Source of the DNA: Temnopleurus reevesii
Taxonomy: Eukaryota > Echinodermata > Echinoidea > Temnopleuroida > Temnopleuridae
DNA: 64,000 nucleotides
Direction of reading: 5' to 3'
Assembly: GCA_036244855.1 (NCBI GenBank)
Contig: BQKZ01000011.1
Coordinates: forward strand, 90,123 to 154,122
Shown here: in pieces, positions 33,726-46,098 of the stretch
Position numbering within the stretch: position 1 is the stretch's first letter
Layout of the letters: each line of letters opens with the position of its first letter
Translations under genes and position numbers: made by a program
The notes under the pieces: generated by a model
Databases searched by the model: none
What the model was told of the DNA's origin: nothing
What the model saw: only the letters and a program-made list of their open reading frames with translations

Positions 33726-34222
33726 TCACATTATCATATAAACGCATGTACAAGTGTATAATTTATGAAAATGTCCACATGAATATTTGGTTATAATGCA
33801 CCAAACAATGGAACACTTTCATTGGATGGCGATGTTTCATTGTTTGAATATTGATGAAACGAGCCTTTTCCAAAGAAATTAAAACACATTTTGCTATAAT
33901 GGTCATTCTTTTTTGGATAATGATGGAATGCGCAATTGAATGAATATACTGCTTAAGGCATGATTAATGCCTTGCTCGTTCAAATGGACAATATATTCTA
34001 TTCATATGATGGCAGATTTATATTATTAGGTGATTTCAGGCAAACTACTATCCAGATTGAAATGATAGGACAGCCAATAATTCAGTCAGAAAAAGAGGGT
34101 GATGAGATCCACTTGATTGTGAATGATGAATAGCGTCCTCTATCTCCAATGTTGTCCAATATTTCATATTTTCTGAATAATTATTTCCTTAACGCAATGA
34201 AATTACACATTTGTTCTTTATC

Positions 34223-34449
34223 TAAAAGCAGGCTCACACTGTTGCGTTTTTAGCATGCATCGGCCCAACGTCTTTGGAAATAGAAAACGCTCCCTGAACG
34301 CACAACATACGCGAATCAGACGGTGGACGACGTCCGGCTTGCGCTCAAGGAGCGTACATCGACAGTCAGTCCACCGAATGACCTACGTCTTTGTTCCTCC
34401 AGGGAGCGTTTTTAATTTCTAAATATGTAAAGGTGTGAGTCGGTCTTTA
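34223..34449. mobile_element. Foldback MITE, family A copy 9
   Basis: GGCTCACACTGTTGCG at left, AAAGGTGTGAGTCGGTC at right, TAA/TTA flanks. Symmetric centre around GCGCTCAAGGAGCG. About 35 bp of the right arm is deleted. Confidence 0.8.
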
Positions 34450-34539
34450 GAAAGCAAATTGGACATTGCCTGTTCAAGAAACAGGAGTTGAACAACGGCC
34501 TATAACTGCTTCGAGTTTATAGGTATCGGCTGCCCATTT

Positions 34540-34690
34540 TTCATGACGCTACTTGACCGTAGAAAAATGGAGGAACGATGCTTGACCGATGTTGAAGGCA
34601 TTCGTCCAGAGCTCGACATGAGCACGTATCAGCGTCAAGTAGGCGTTGCTTCAAAAGATTTCTGCGTATCCAGAGCGGCATCACACTTTG
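34540..34690. mobile_element. Fragment of the family A variant centre
   Basis: ATGGAGGAACGATGCTTGACC and GCGTCAAGTAGGCGTT match the centre of 9322-9564. The outer ends are not present. The small frame over it is not a gene. Confidence 0.55.
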
Positions 34691-34940
34691 AAAAAAATAG
34701 GTATAACTTGATTACGCAGAAGTCCAATAATTTTTTTTAGACAACGATACAAAATATATCAACCATTCATCAACCTAGGAATTAAATTACTGTTGACAAC
34801 CTCGTCAGTCCTTATCAACTGGCCACACGTCTCTTAACTTCACAGGTTTTTAAATAAGTATTGCCTTATCCAGACATGGATTAAGACTGATTCACAGTGC
34901 ATCTCCAAGATGATGTGAACAAAAAAATAACAGGCATACT

Positions 34941-35008
34941 TGAGTAGGAATCGAACCCACGACCTCCTGATGACTAAAAAGGTATCTTACCACTAGACCA
35001 CTGAGAAT
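34941..35008 (-). mobile_element. tRNA-like SINE head
   Basis: Minus strand: TCAGTGGTCTAGTGGTAAGA, then GTCGTGGGTTCGATTCCTAC. A- and B-box spacing is tRNA-like. The anticodon arm is poor, so a SINE head is more likely than a tRNA gene. Confidence 0.5.
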
Positions 35009-35039
35009 TTAATTCGTATTATTTCATTAGATATAATAA

Positions 35040-36720
35040 CTACCTCGAACACTTTTGAGAAGGATATAATCGAACCAAAAAGAGATCACCATGATACCAA
35101 AACAGAGAGCACTCTCATGCCACATTGAAAAAAAAGTAACAACTCAATTCCTCAGTTTTCGAGTGTTTAAATGAGATTAGGTGTATATATCGACCGCCGG
35201 AAAGACGAAACGGTACAAATTTCACAGTGAGTAGTCTGACTAAACTGAAGATCAATTACTGAAATTAAATTGGCGACACTGACCTTGAAGTAAAATACCC
35301 TGCTATTGAATTTTATGGGTGGGAATGGGGATAAATCGATCTCCAAATAAATGCAATTTGAAGCAGAAATCTTACGAAATAGAACCGATTATCTGAATTT
35401 GCCAGGCCTGCCCTCAATTTTACGCATGTGTTCATTTAAGGTCATTGGTGAGGTCTTCACTGATGGCAAGACACGCAATTTAGAGATGAAATTATTTGGA
35501 AAGAAGGAAATACTGGTACTATTTGTTCTCTTTAATGTAAGAAAGCTCGCATACATTAAAGTAATTGGATGGGATATTACTTGGTGTCCATGCTAGCCTG
35601 AAATTTCCTCTTGTAAAGGCAATGATGAACATTATCAAGAATTAAAGTAGGAGTAGCTGGTTTTGTCAGTACTATGTTCAACATTCCAGACCATCGGCTG
35701 AAACAGGAATTACCTTATAAGTTAATTGGTCCAGTATATTTCAAGATAAAAGCGATTAATTACTGACAATTTATCAGCCATCGATCGGTCTCTACCACAA
35801 CGCACAATGCGAGGATAATTCTCTGCGGGGAGCTTCGGCGAGAACACCATGACCGTTCCTCTTTTACCAAACCATATGCTTTTTAGTGCCGATCCACTTT
35901 TACTTTTTGGGATAGTTAAAGGATTATTCATTCTGTCATACTTTCAGATATAATTTATTCCAATGATATCAAATTGATGGCATAAATGATAATTTTGCGA
36001 TGATTTGAAATTGTTAAGAATGGCTTTAAGTAGATAATGGTTATTTCATTATGAAATTCAATATCGAATTGGGCGTCCAAGAAAATAAAAAAATGTTGAA
36101 TCTTGTCACAGTGTTTTTGTAGTGGGTTATCAATAAAACGTAAGGTATGACATTCAAAAGAAAAGTAAAATGTGGCATTTCATTACTGGATGGAAATATA
36201 TTGAGGACTATCTAAACGACAAAGGAATTAAAACTATGCAAGATTACCAAATAATGTAATAAATTTAGTAAAACAGAAATGCTGACCGTATATTAATGGA
36301 AAATGATAATTTTCGGAAAGAGTACTTCATATGAGAATAATTTTTGTATATTTTCAAGTTTAAAATTGATGGATAAAACAAATGAATTCATCTTCTTCTA
36401 AAGAACAAATCTTACAGTGTTCATACAATGATATGAACCAGACCAGTCTCAAAGCTAGCATTATGTAAGTGTAGCTGATTATGGGCTATCCAGTCATCTT
36501 TTCTTTCTTCTATATACACGCTTTCCTTATTTTGCATTGTGTTATATATATATTTTTTTAACTGCAATATTTGAAAAATTCTTTGTCCTTTGTTTGTAAT
36601 TTGTAATGTATTTCTAAATCTCTATTTGAAAATAGAATTAATCCATCAATTACAATGAACATTGTGAAAAATAACAAATCATTACCTTCCATGACATTGA
36701 GAACAAGAATGGAGGTAATT
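35040..36720. other. AT-rich stretch, nothing recognised
   Basis: Frames at 35351-35596 and 35722-35931 have no recognisable features or splice context. Confidence 0.4.
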
Positions 36721-36728
36721 ATATAAGA

Positions 36729-36729
<1 letters not shown>

Positions 36730-36802
<73 letters not shown>

Positions 36803-36813
36803 GGATGGATAGA
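36730..36813 (+). repeat. GATA microsatellite
   Basis: About 19 near-perfect AGAT units followed by GGAT variants. Confidence 0.9.
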
Positions 36814-37237
36814 GAGATCGACTGACTGATGAAATGATGATTGGTTTTTGGATGTAGAAATTGACAGATGGAAATAATTCCTAATTGCTTTCAACTCATG
36901 AGCAACATTACTTCTATTCAATAAACGAAATTGCATTTAATGTTCCCAATACTAGAAATTATATATCTATTGGACTGTTCAGTGATTTTTGAGTAGGCGT
37001 TGTAATTCGGAATCTTGGGAGATTGAGTGATTGATGGGAAAAATTATTAATGATGGACTCCTTCTTCATAAAGCCAATTTTTTCCATATACTGAGAAAAC
37101 GACGAGATCATTTTCATTACAAAAAACAATATGAGCGATTTGTGTAGGCGTGATAAATCGGGTAACGAATTGGGAATGGTCAGTGGAGCCTCTCACAAGC
37201 CCGGTCGACGTTTTAGCTCCAAGAAAGGCCATTTTAC

Positions 37238-37490
37238 AATAATAATGATAATGATACCCAACATTTATATAGCGCTTGATTCGAAGTGTTTCTAAGCGCT
37301 CTGTGCATTATTATCATTCTACACTTACTGCATTCAAGGAATTTCTTCCTAACGGTATCAATTCACCTCACCTTAATTGAGTGTAGCACAATGCGGCTAA
37401 ATTTCTTGGTGAATGAAATTGACGCCGTGGGTGGGATTCGAACACACGAACCTCGGGTTGAAAAGAGAGAGTGAGGACCACTCTGAGGCG
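37238..37490 (-). mobile_element. SINE-like repeat N, most complete copy
   Basis: AATAATGATAATGAT, TTTATATAGCGCTTG, CTAAGCGCTCTG, TTCACCTCACCTTAATTGAG and GGGATTCGAACACACGA in the order of family N. The last is a tRNA B-box on the minus strand. Confidence 0.65.
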
Positions 37491-37499
37491 TCTTGGCGT

Positions 37500-37600
37500 G
37501 CGCCTGAAATCAAGCTGTTCGGACAGTCATAGATTGTGGGTTCGAAGCCTGGTCACATACCGTCTTTCGGATGGAGACGTTAAGATGGCGATCCTCTTTC
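37500..37600 (+). mobile_element. tRNA-like SINE head, divergent
   Basis: GTGGGTTCGAAGCC is a good B-box. Downstream CTTTCGGATGGAGACGTTAA resembles a SINE body. The A-box is weak. Confidence 0.4.
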
Positions 37601-37604
37601 TCTC

Positions 37605-38585
37605 TTCTTCTGGCGTAATTATTCAAATTTGAATGATACACGCCTCTAAAGTACATCCTTTCCTTTTTCTACTTCACCACGACGCCTCCGTAAATTTTAG
37701 CATTTTTTAAAAAGGTAAATCAAGTATGGGGAAATGGTATTTGTCTAATCACCACTGTGACCAGAAGATACCAAGGATTTGGACAAAGTAAACAACTTTT
37801 CTTCAGACCTTCAAAGAAGCTTTCACACACGAAAGGAAGCAGCACCCATGTTTATTCATTGAATGGGTGCGGCATCTGTTTGATGTATTTCAGCAGAATA
37901 AGAAGGAAGGAAATTTTGTATGGCTCTGGTTATTTTAAATATAATTTAATGGTACAAGACATATGTACCTTCTGCGCACAGTGAACGTTTATAAGATATA
38001 TGAAAATCCCAAATCTGTATGATTTTTGCGTTGTGTGAAAAAATTCCGTTTATAAAGATACAGTCACACAATTATATAGCGAAATTAAAAAAACATGGGT
38101 GACGAAAATTGCATTCATTTTATATTTCCAAACATGCGTGTTGATCAAGAAAAATTCGAACGATTTCAGCGTTAATCAGACGTTTCCCCTGTTGGATTTT
38201 GCACATAGGCGCCATGAAGCCACTAAAATTTTGCGTTTGGCAAATTTTGGATTTTCTAAACATAAGACTTCATACCTGGGCCGATAACCTTGAAATATAT
38301 GAAATATCGACCAGTGCACAAGACGAATTGATCACCGTTTTCTACGGACGTAATAATGATCTTGATTGTACTTCACCTCTAAATGAGCTTGAAATCGCCA
38401 TGAATATATCATTCGTGACCGCTGAAAATATTGGTTTGCCTTAGTTGCCATTAAAAAAAACGTATGCGCCTAATAGCTGCACTGCTAAAGCTCGGGTGCA
38501 ATTGTGCAATTGTCGATCGCTTATGGACTTCTCATGAAGAGGTGATAAGCGCTGGAAAAAAGCAGATCATTATTATTATTGTTGT
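37605..38585. other. AT-rich stretch, nothing recognised
   Basis: Short frames only, without features. Confidence 0.35.
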
Positions 38586-38587
38586 TG

Positions 38588-38821
38588 CTAATTGTTCATA
38601 TCAAATCGGCCTTGTTTTCATGAGGTGACGGGAGCCAAAGGGTACTGTTACATGAAGACAAAGAAATCCCGACGTAGCGCCAATTCAACGGGCATCTTAT
38701 GGAACAACGTGTTAATTCTATTGAAGAACACGTTTCAATGGATTTGTAACTCATTTTGTGTAACAATACCTTATGGGTTCCGTCACATCGTGAAAACATG
38801 GACGAAATGTGAAATAATTTT
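38588..38821 (+). mobile_element. Inverted-repeat MITE, family J copy 1
   Basis: GTTTTCATGAGGTGACGGGA at left and GTTCCGTCACATCGTGAAAAC at right are inverted ends. The inside (GAAATCCCGACGTAGCGCC, GGAACAACGTGTTAATTCTA) recurs inverted at 62578-62725. A G10 run follows at about 38826. Confidence 0.8.
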
Positions 38822-38834
38822 CCTCGCGGGGGAA

Positions 38835-39595
38835 GGGGGGGGGGGAGGATGAGGTGGCTATTGGATTATCACTCGAGTGTGCGCCGGGCCGAGGCTCTCA
38901 TTTCTCGAGCATCCACTCTCGAAAAACTGGCTTATTTTCCTCAAGAAAATCCATCGACCCACTCAATCTATGTCCTCGGACCTACTGAATCGGAGCTAAT
39001 GCCAATCACTCTATAATTATGACCTCTGACGAAGTAGAATTGGATTCAGCACAATATCCGTGAAATAAGACGAAAGGGATATGGGAGGGGCGGTCCTCGA
39101 GTGATATTTATGTAAAGATCAACCCTTTCTATGTCATCACATCGTTGATTCCTGTTGCCTGGCAACGCAATTTGTTCTCTATCAATACCAGCAAATATCG
39201 GAGGGATGGTTCGCATGGCCGCGGGCTGCAGAAGGGGGAAGGTCGGGGCTGTGAACTTGCGTTGTGTAAAAGTTATTTGATTTTCAATTGTATATTAGTT
39301 TCTAGGAGTATGATAAGCTTTTTTTTAGAGTGCCTTTATGCTCTTATGAAAAAAAAGTGGGGTACAATAGCATGTCTTTGCTCATGCTCAGCTTGTTACA
39401 TTGTATGCAAAGTATAAGCATAGGGGTGATTTCGGACCAAGCGCAGGTATATAATGTCAAGTTTTCAAATTTCTGGCTACTTTCCTGGTTGTCCTTTTTT
39501 ATTATCGAATTAGACTGCCGAAACGTTGTGAGGAAATATTGGGAAAATGCTGGATAGAAGGATAATTTCTTTTTTTCTTTTCATTAATTAATATA
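38835..39595. other. Mixed stretch with one X-box-like motif
   Basis: GTTGCCTGGCAAC at about 39155-39167 is a perfect palindromic X-box half-site pair. The surrounding 38870-39240 is GC-richer and non-repetitive. No exon is supported. Confidence 0.35.
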
Positions 39596-39599
39596 TAGT

Positions 39600-40022
39600 A
39601 ATGAGAATCACACGAGAGATGAGACAAGAGATGAGAAAGATGGAGAGGAGTGGGTGAGAGAAAGAGAATGAAGGGAGGGAGAGCGATGTGTAAGTATGAG
39701 AGAGAAGGGATGATAGAGCTAGAGATAGATAGAGAGAGACAGACAGATAGACAGACAGATAGATAGAGAGAGACAGACAGATATGTTAAACTCTTGTTAT
39801 ACTGCACAAATCTATAATTTTGCTTGTGTGTGTGTGTGTGTGTAGGTGTGTGCGTGTGCGTGTAAAGCAGAGAAAGTTTGACTGAATTGCGAAAGAGAGA
39901 GGAAGATTGTTTGTGTTTTTGTGGTTGTATGTATGAATGTATGTGTGTTTGTGCGTGTGTGTGTTTGTGCGTGTGTGCGTATGTGTGTGTGTGTGTGTGT
40001 GTGCGTGTACAGGAGAGAGAGG
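39600..40022 (+). repeat. Composite GA, GACA and GT simple-sequence block
   Basis: GAGA-rich (39617-39740), GACAGATA-type (39735-39782), then GT-rich (39823-40010). All long frames here, including the 175-codon minus frame, are simple-sequence artefacts. Confidence 0.9.
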
Positions 40023-40684
40023 CTGGCAAATGGGAGAACGAGAGAGATCCCGAGGCATTGCTTTATTATCAATCAGTTGTGGGCAGGCCAGCAAAGCTGG
40101 ATCAATAAAACACCAGATTTAGAGTATCGAATACTCCATCAAATTATAATAGCGCTGACCTTCAAAAAATGGCTCAGATATCCGGCAAAAAGTGCGAAAC
40201 AATTAATGATCTACATACCTTTCAGCACGGATTTGTTACATTAGCATTTGACGCCATGAGGGAGGTAAATAGTACTGAGCTTTATTGTGACGTTTTAGCG
40301 TAACAAGATTACATAATAAAAATAGGATGTTTGCATTGTATTTTGTTTTCCGATTGATAAGACGATTAAAAATTATAATGGATGGTAAAAATTATCAAAA
40401 TTGAATTACTGCATGCGTATAAATCATAACAACATAGGATTTGCTGGATTACCAAATCAGCATTATAAAAATAACATAAAAAGCTGCTCTTTCCTAGCAG
40501 CTCAGTAACATTATACTATAGAAAAAATACTCAAAGAATACTTCAATAATCAAACACATTTACATAGTGTGACTCGAGAAATTGACTCAAGCCTTCATGT
40601 GACATAGTGACAAATTATTGTGATTTATGGATCACTTTTTTTCATGGTTCAAATAGTTGTTGTTTGCACTATTGTGATTGTACT

Positions 40685-41035
40685 TGTGTGCATGTGACGT
40701 GGACGCGACGTGGTGTTGTGGTTGCGACTCTCTCCAACCAGAGAATCACGGTTCTTTCAACTAAATCCGTGAATTCAGTGAGCAACCAAATGTGGCGGCC
40801 CTGCTGTAGCAAGGGGAAAACTATAGTGATAATAATTGCGCGTAATTCAAGTTTTTCGAAGCAACGTGTTGAGTTATTACCTATCTACAGCACAGCTGGT
40901 GTATTTGGCGTTACTTTGCATTCAAGAAATTTCTTCCCACTGGTACCCTTTTACGCCACTTGGGTTAAGTGCAGCATAATTTGGATGAATTTCGTGTCAG
41001 GCGTTATTAGCGCAATCACGAACATCTTGTTGAGA
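40685..41035. mobile_element. Degraded SINE region (tRNA-like piece plus N-like body)
   Basis: GTGGTGTTGTGGTTGCGACTC resembles an A-box region, and 40915-41000 resembles the N body (CATTCAAGAAATTTCTTCCC, TGGGTTAAGTGCAGCA). The 251-codon frame at 40607-41362, longest in the window, lies over it and is best read as chance. Confidence 0.45.
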
Positions 41036-41549
41036 GGTGAGTGTCTGAACACATTCTCAAAACGTTTAACGAAAAATTTACCTAACACTGGCCAATGTGA
41101 TGTTTACCCAACTAGGCCTACTGCTAAAAATGTGTTTAACTTACGGTTGAATTTTGTATTTCCAATATTACTTTGTACATGTCGATTGGAATTGATTTTC
41201 ATTCGGTATGTTCCATTGTCATTCAAAAAGAATATATTCTTAAGCGATGCAAGGACATTCATACATATATTTACATATATTTTCATATATAAGTTTCACC
41301 TGGAAGGAATTTCATACACTAAAAATGACCTTTTTCCTGCAATCACGCGATTGACAATGTAAATGCAATTCCATTTGCACAATGGAATTTCCCCCATGAG
41401 GACCTTCGGTTTAACATTGCATCGGTGTGTTATTAATTATTCTTCACGCTGATTGGTCAATAGCATAGAAAAGGCGCGTCTCGGTGCTGGTAAACCATGT
41501 AAACGGTAATAGAATTGTTATCGTTCTGTCGCGTGTGTCAAATGCAACG

Positions 41550-42517
41550 TCCTTTAATTAGGGGGAGATGAGACAGAATAAAAAAAAAAGGTTTGTCCTT
41601 GCTCTTGTCTCTTCCCCTATTCGTTATCGATGTCTGTTTTACCTGAGACTTTTCTGCTAGCGGGAGCCGAGCCATTATTTGTGCAGTCTGTAGGCTCGCT
41701 TATTATGCTCCATGGTTTTTCCACGGTGATGATAATGTACTTTTATTTGAGGTAAACTCACTCCAACTGGGGAATCATTGGAGCCGTAATTACAGAACCG
41801 TATGACTCGGCTCGACTCGAAGCCCCAGCCAAAGAATTCATTCTCGCTTTTGAGACAGTAGTCGTTAGGCCTATCGGCAGCGGAGGGTGACATTCTCGCA
41901 GCTCTGGATACCCCCTGCACCTCTTTATCCTCAGCTTAAACCCTAGGAGAGGTGATAGGAAGAGAAAGTGGACATCAGGAAAGTCATTTCAAGTTACGTG
42001 AACTGCATTTCGGTCATCTGAGGATCTTAACAAAACTGGATATTAAACGCGAGGCTTCTCACCTTAAACACGCGTTGGGAATCCCTTTCAAACGGATATC
42101 AAAAGCGAAGTTGGAAACATGGTTATAGATGCAGCAGACTTTTGGAGTTGTACTTTGATATAAAAGTGGATGATTGCCGTGGATATATGAACGGAGTGAG
42201 AATTATACCTAAACTTGCGACATCTCATTGATTTTTACCAATATCAAACCAATATAAACGCCCATGTGAAATCGTTATCTAATAGACAGGAGCTATAGAA
42301 AATATCTCAGTTGGATGCAACGAGGAGTGATTGACCTTCAGGACCCCGTCTGAATATTATATGAGATGATCATAATCTTGGAGACACGGCCCAGCCAATG
42401 GCAAGCACCCTCACCCCTCGCAATATCCCTACTGTGAGACCATATTTTGAGGATATTACGCCGTGTTGCGTCTCATAAGGAAATTCACTTGGTCGCTCCA
42501 TACTTGACTGCGTCAGG
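41550..42517 (+). other. Non-repetitive stretch upstream of the exon-like unit; possible promoter/5' UTR
   Basis: More GC-rich than average and free of recognised repeats. A TATAAAAG word lies at about 42160 and AATATAAAC at about 42252. An in-frame TAA at 42476 precedes the ATG at 42518. Transcription is inference only. Confidence 0.25.
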
Positions 42518-42598
42518 ATGACGCGGGTTGAGCGGAAAAGCAATGGCAAGATCCCCGGCTCGTCTGGCCTCAGACCAGAGTCCATCAACCTGGATAAG
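42518..42598 (+). CDS. Candidate first coding exon, 27 codons (hypothetical)
   Basis: ATG at 42518, in-frame TAA upstream at 42476, and 27 codons ending GLRPESINLDK. The last codon, AAG, is followed by GTAATA (42599), a plausible splice donor, phase 0. The last 17 codons and the donor are repeated 155 bp downstream with only three base changes in 51, while the following intron-like sequence is clearly more diverged. That pattern suggests selection on the coding part. I do not recognise the protein and see no downstream exon in the window. A chance frame in a duplicated segment is the alternative. Confidence 0.4.
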
Positions 42599-42895
42599 GT
42601 AATATTGTGAAGGTGTTAAAGTAAGGTGCTATAATTAACACAAAAATAATACTAATACACAATTACATCACAAAAACATGGTGCTTAGTTGAAAGTACTG
42701 TCAAGATCCCCGACTCGTATGGCCTCAGACCAGAGTCAATCAACCTGGATAAGGTAATGTTTAGAAGGTGCTACACTAAAGTGTTGAATGTAACACATAA
42801 TTGATACTATTACCCAATTACACTTCGAAAGCGATGGTGTTTTTTTAAGAACAAAGACATAATCCCCAACTCCCTTGCCGAATACCACAATCATT
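42544..42895 (+). repeat. Tandem duplication of exon-like end, donor and intron-like sequence
   Basis: Unit of 155 bp measured donor to donor (42599 to 42754). Copy 2 reads KIPDSYGLRPESINLDK then GTAATG. A third, degraded copy starts near 42858 (ATCCCCAACTCCCTTGCC) and stops early. Reading through from copy 1 meets a stop (GTA ATA TTG TGA), so copy 2 could only serve as an alternative exon. Confidence 0.75.
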
Positions 42896-43140
42896 GTTTT
42901 ATATGGTAGCCTGTTTTAATGTGTTAATTCTGACACCATTTTGATATTGACACCAATATTATTTGATTTTAAACCTATCCTTTCGCTTTAATACTAGCAC
43001 TTATTCGGTGCTGGTATAAAGTTGTTATTTCAAAAACGTTTCTATTACGATGGGAATAGGGTGGAGTATCGATCGTTCTACGAATAAAAGTGCACGTCAT
43101 TTAATACTTCGAGACAAAATTTGTTGGGGTATGCATCAGT

Positions 43141-43161
43141 AAAAAAAAAAAAAAAAAAAAA
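43141..43161 (+). repeat. Poly-A run (21)
   Basis: Homopolymer of 21 A without a recognised retrotransposon body upstream. Confidence 0.95.
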
Positions 43162-43369
43162 GAATAAATGAAAATATAATCTATTCATATTTAATGCAAA
43201 TATTAATTTTTGTTCGAATACATTCTTGCTGGGATTACATCAATATTTTTGATTATCAGTCAACGTATTTGAAAATTGCTAGTCTTCCACAAAAGGTCAA
43301 TCAAATGCCAAACCATAATAACATACACAGTTTTGATGTTTTAGATTCATTTAATGTCTTTAATTGATA

Positions 43370-44395
43370 TGAAGATCTCCGCATGAATATACAAAGCAGC
43401 TTTAATGCTTGCCAGTCAGGCAATAATTCTGAAATTATTGAGATGACTGTTTCGGATGATTAGGTTTTCAGCATTATGAATTACAAATCGACATTGTAGG
43501 AATATCCAGATATAAGTAGTTTAGGGAGATAGACAACATGATCAAGTCTAAAAAGATTATGGGCAAAATGTTGTCCATGCAACTACTGTTTGACAAACAT
43601 TCCTGATAGAGTTAGTGCCTTTAAGTGAAGGAAAATTGTCTCATGAAATTTATAATGTTGTTAGGATGTCTGTTTCACATAATTAGGTGTTCCGCGTCTT
43701 GATTTACAAATCGAAATTGTGGGATTATTCAGATAAAGGTAGTCTAGGAAGATACATACAACATTATGAACTCACAAAAGGTTTGGCAACTGGTTGTCCA
43801 TGCAAGTGTTGTTTAAAAAACACAAACTTATACATTCTTAAAACGTTCCTGTTTAAGATCGTTTAATATCTTTAAGTTGAATGTAGATGGCTGTGAATAT
43901 GAAAGTCAGCTTTAGTGTTCGTCAGTCTAATGATATTTTTCCTGTTATTCGGATGTCTGTTTCACATAATTAGTTTTGTCGCATCTTTAATTACAAATCG
44001 ACATTGTTGGAATATTCAAACATAAGAAGTTTAAATGATGTTAAATGATGAGCTTTACAAAAAAAAAACCAGATACGCCGCATGTTGTCCATGCAACTAC
44101 TATTTGAACAACTTGCAAACTTCTCCACACTTGAAACATTCATTTTAAAGTTATTTTGATAGCCTATGGCTTTAGGTGAAAGAAAGATGTCTCATGACAC
44201 TTATAATGTTATTAAGATGTCTGTTTCACATGATTAGGTGTTCCGCATCTTGAATTACAAATCGAAATTGTAGGAATATTCGGATAAAGGTAGTTTAGGG
44301 AGACAGGCAACATTATGGAATTTCAAAAGAACTTGGCAACGTGTTGCCCATCGTTTAAAAAGCTTCCATACTTCTATATTCGTGAAAAATCCTCT

Positions 44396-44439
<44 letters not shown>

Positions 44440-45010
44440 TAATAATAATAATATTAATAAAAATAATGGTGGTCACTTGTATAGCGCACAGGTCCACCTT
44501 ATCGGTGCTCATGACGCTGAAAGCTTTACACTCTTAAAGAATTATGATTTAATGCCTTTAGGTGAATGAAGATCTGAATGTACAAGTCAGGCAATATGTC
44601 TGAATTTATTGAGATGTCTGTTTCGAATGATTAGGCTTTACGCATCTAGAATTACAAATCTACATTGTCAAAATATTCATGCATAAGCATTTTAGAAGAG
44701 AGATTACCAGATAAACTTTCATAAAGATTTGCAACATGCTGTCCATGCAAGTATTGTTTAAACCGCTTAACTTTTTTTAATTTTTAAAACATTCCTCTTT
44801 AAGATCTTTTAATGCCTTTAAGAAGATGCCATGATGAAAATGAAATTTAGCTTTAGTGTTCGCCAGTCGCATGACATTTCTCATGTCTGTTTCACATGAC
44901 TAGGCGTTCCGCGTTTTGAATTACAAATCAACATTGTATGGATATTCGGATTAGATGGACAACATGATCAGCCCTAAAAATTTTGGGCAAGATTGTTTTG
45001 ACAATTTTTT
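43370..45010 (+). repeat. Tandem repeat, about 220-290 bp, six diverged copies
   Basis: A block like GTCTGTTTCACATGATTAGG, then ATTACAAATCGACATTGT and GGAATATTC, occurs at about 43450, 43670, 43957, 44220, 44618 and 44890. Each copy also holds a GCAACTACTGTTTGA-like word and ATGCCTTTA. The 398 bp spacing between copies 4 and 5 is caused by insertion of an AAT tract and N piece (44398-44545). Confidence 0.85.
44398..44545. mobile_element. AAT microsatellite plus SINE-like N fragment, inserted in the tandem array
   Basis: About 20 AAT units, then GTATAGCGCACAGGTCCACC and GGTGCTCATGACGCT, which match family N. It interrupts one tandem unit, so it is younger than the array. Confidence 0.7.
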
Positions 45011-45034
45011 CTATAACTATTTTACCAGCCGAAG

Positions 45035-45345
45035 AAAAAGTGGTGGTGTGGTTACGTCCCTGGCACTCAGTCACAGCGTCCCAGGTTCGATTCCCGTTTT
45101 TTAAGTAAAATGTCTACCCACTTAAGCCACGCTTACCGGTTGCTATTTGGGTACCGGTAGGAAATAATCGTCTTGCAGTTAGTTAAAATAGGAAATAGCA
45201 AAGAGCTACACATTAGAATCATAAAACATATTTTTAAAAGTCCAAGCATATGCAGGGCCCGCTGGAAGAGCAGCTAGCTTACAGCTGAATGTGGCTACCC
45301 TTGGTAAATAAGATATATTATTATTATTGTTATATATTATTAATT
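45035..45345 (+). mobile_element. tRNA-headed SINE, S1-like with a different head
   Basis: The head GTGGTTACGTCCCTGGCAC to CCCAGGTTCGATTCCCG is tRNA-like. The body end GCAGGGCCCGCTGGAAGAGC, TTACAGCTGAATGTGGCTAC and TAAATAAGATATATTATTATT matches S1 on the plus strand. Confidence 0.75.
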
Positions 45346-46098
45346 AGATTCTACGACATGTGTTATTACTGAGTCATCTTCAAACGGCAGTCTCGCTGAG
45401 ACAAAATATCAATAACGCAAATAGGACATCTAATTAATGTTTGACATTCATAGAAATTCTCTGAAATATCAATTTACTATTTACCTTGTCGGTTTTGCGG
45501 TACTTATAACTTTGGTATATTAGCAAAGAAAAAAAACCGCAAAAAATGCATTTATCAATTATGAGTTTATTCGCCAGATCGAAAATTAGAGCGTAACTAA
45601 TTGCAAATAAAAATGAGTGAGTGTGTATGTCGGGATGGTTGTACTCCCATTCTAAAACATTTATAAGCTTCAAATTTACAGTATACCTTACTCCTGTTGA
45701 TTGATCCATAAGTTATTTTGAGTACAAAAATGTTATTTCTTTCACGAACTTTCTGTTTCAACATATGATGGAAACAACCTGATTGATTTTCGCATTTAAA
45801 TTCCTGTTAGCTGCTAAATTATTGTATTCTAACACGTAAATAATGGTAACCATATAATACCCGATTACTGAATATTAGCCCTGATGAACATATGGTAACC
45901 TTGGAAACATCTGGCACACTCTGATATCAGCAACCGCGCCCTCTACTAATAAAGACCGTTCCAAACTGGGCGCCATTTAATTTTTTTGATGTTGAAGAAG
46001 TGTGAATATGGGATCAAGCAGTGTTCAGGTGCATACTCCGGATTATATTCCAACGGGGAGAGAAGGTTCTAGTCTGCAGACCCTACACACAAAAAACA

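Noticed and set aside
39502..40029. 175-codon minus-strand frame rich in His, Thr and Ser
   Set aside because: Translation of GA and GT microsatellites.
40607..41362. 251-codon frame, longest in the window
   Set aside because: It runs across degraded SINE sequence and AT-rich DNA, has no recognisable domain, and its composition is not protein-like.
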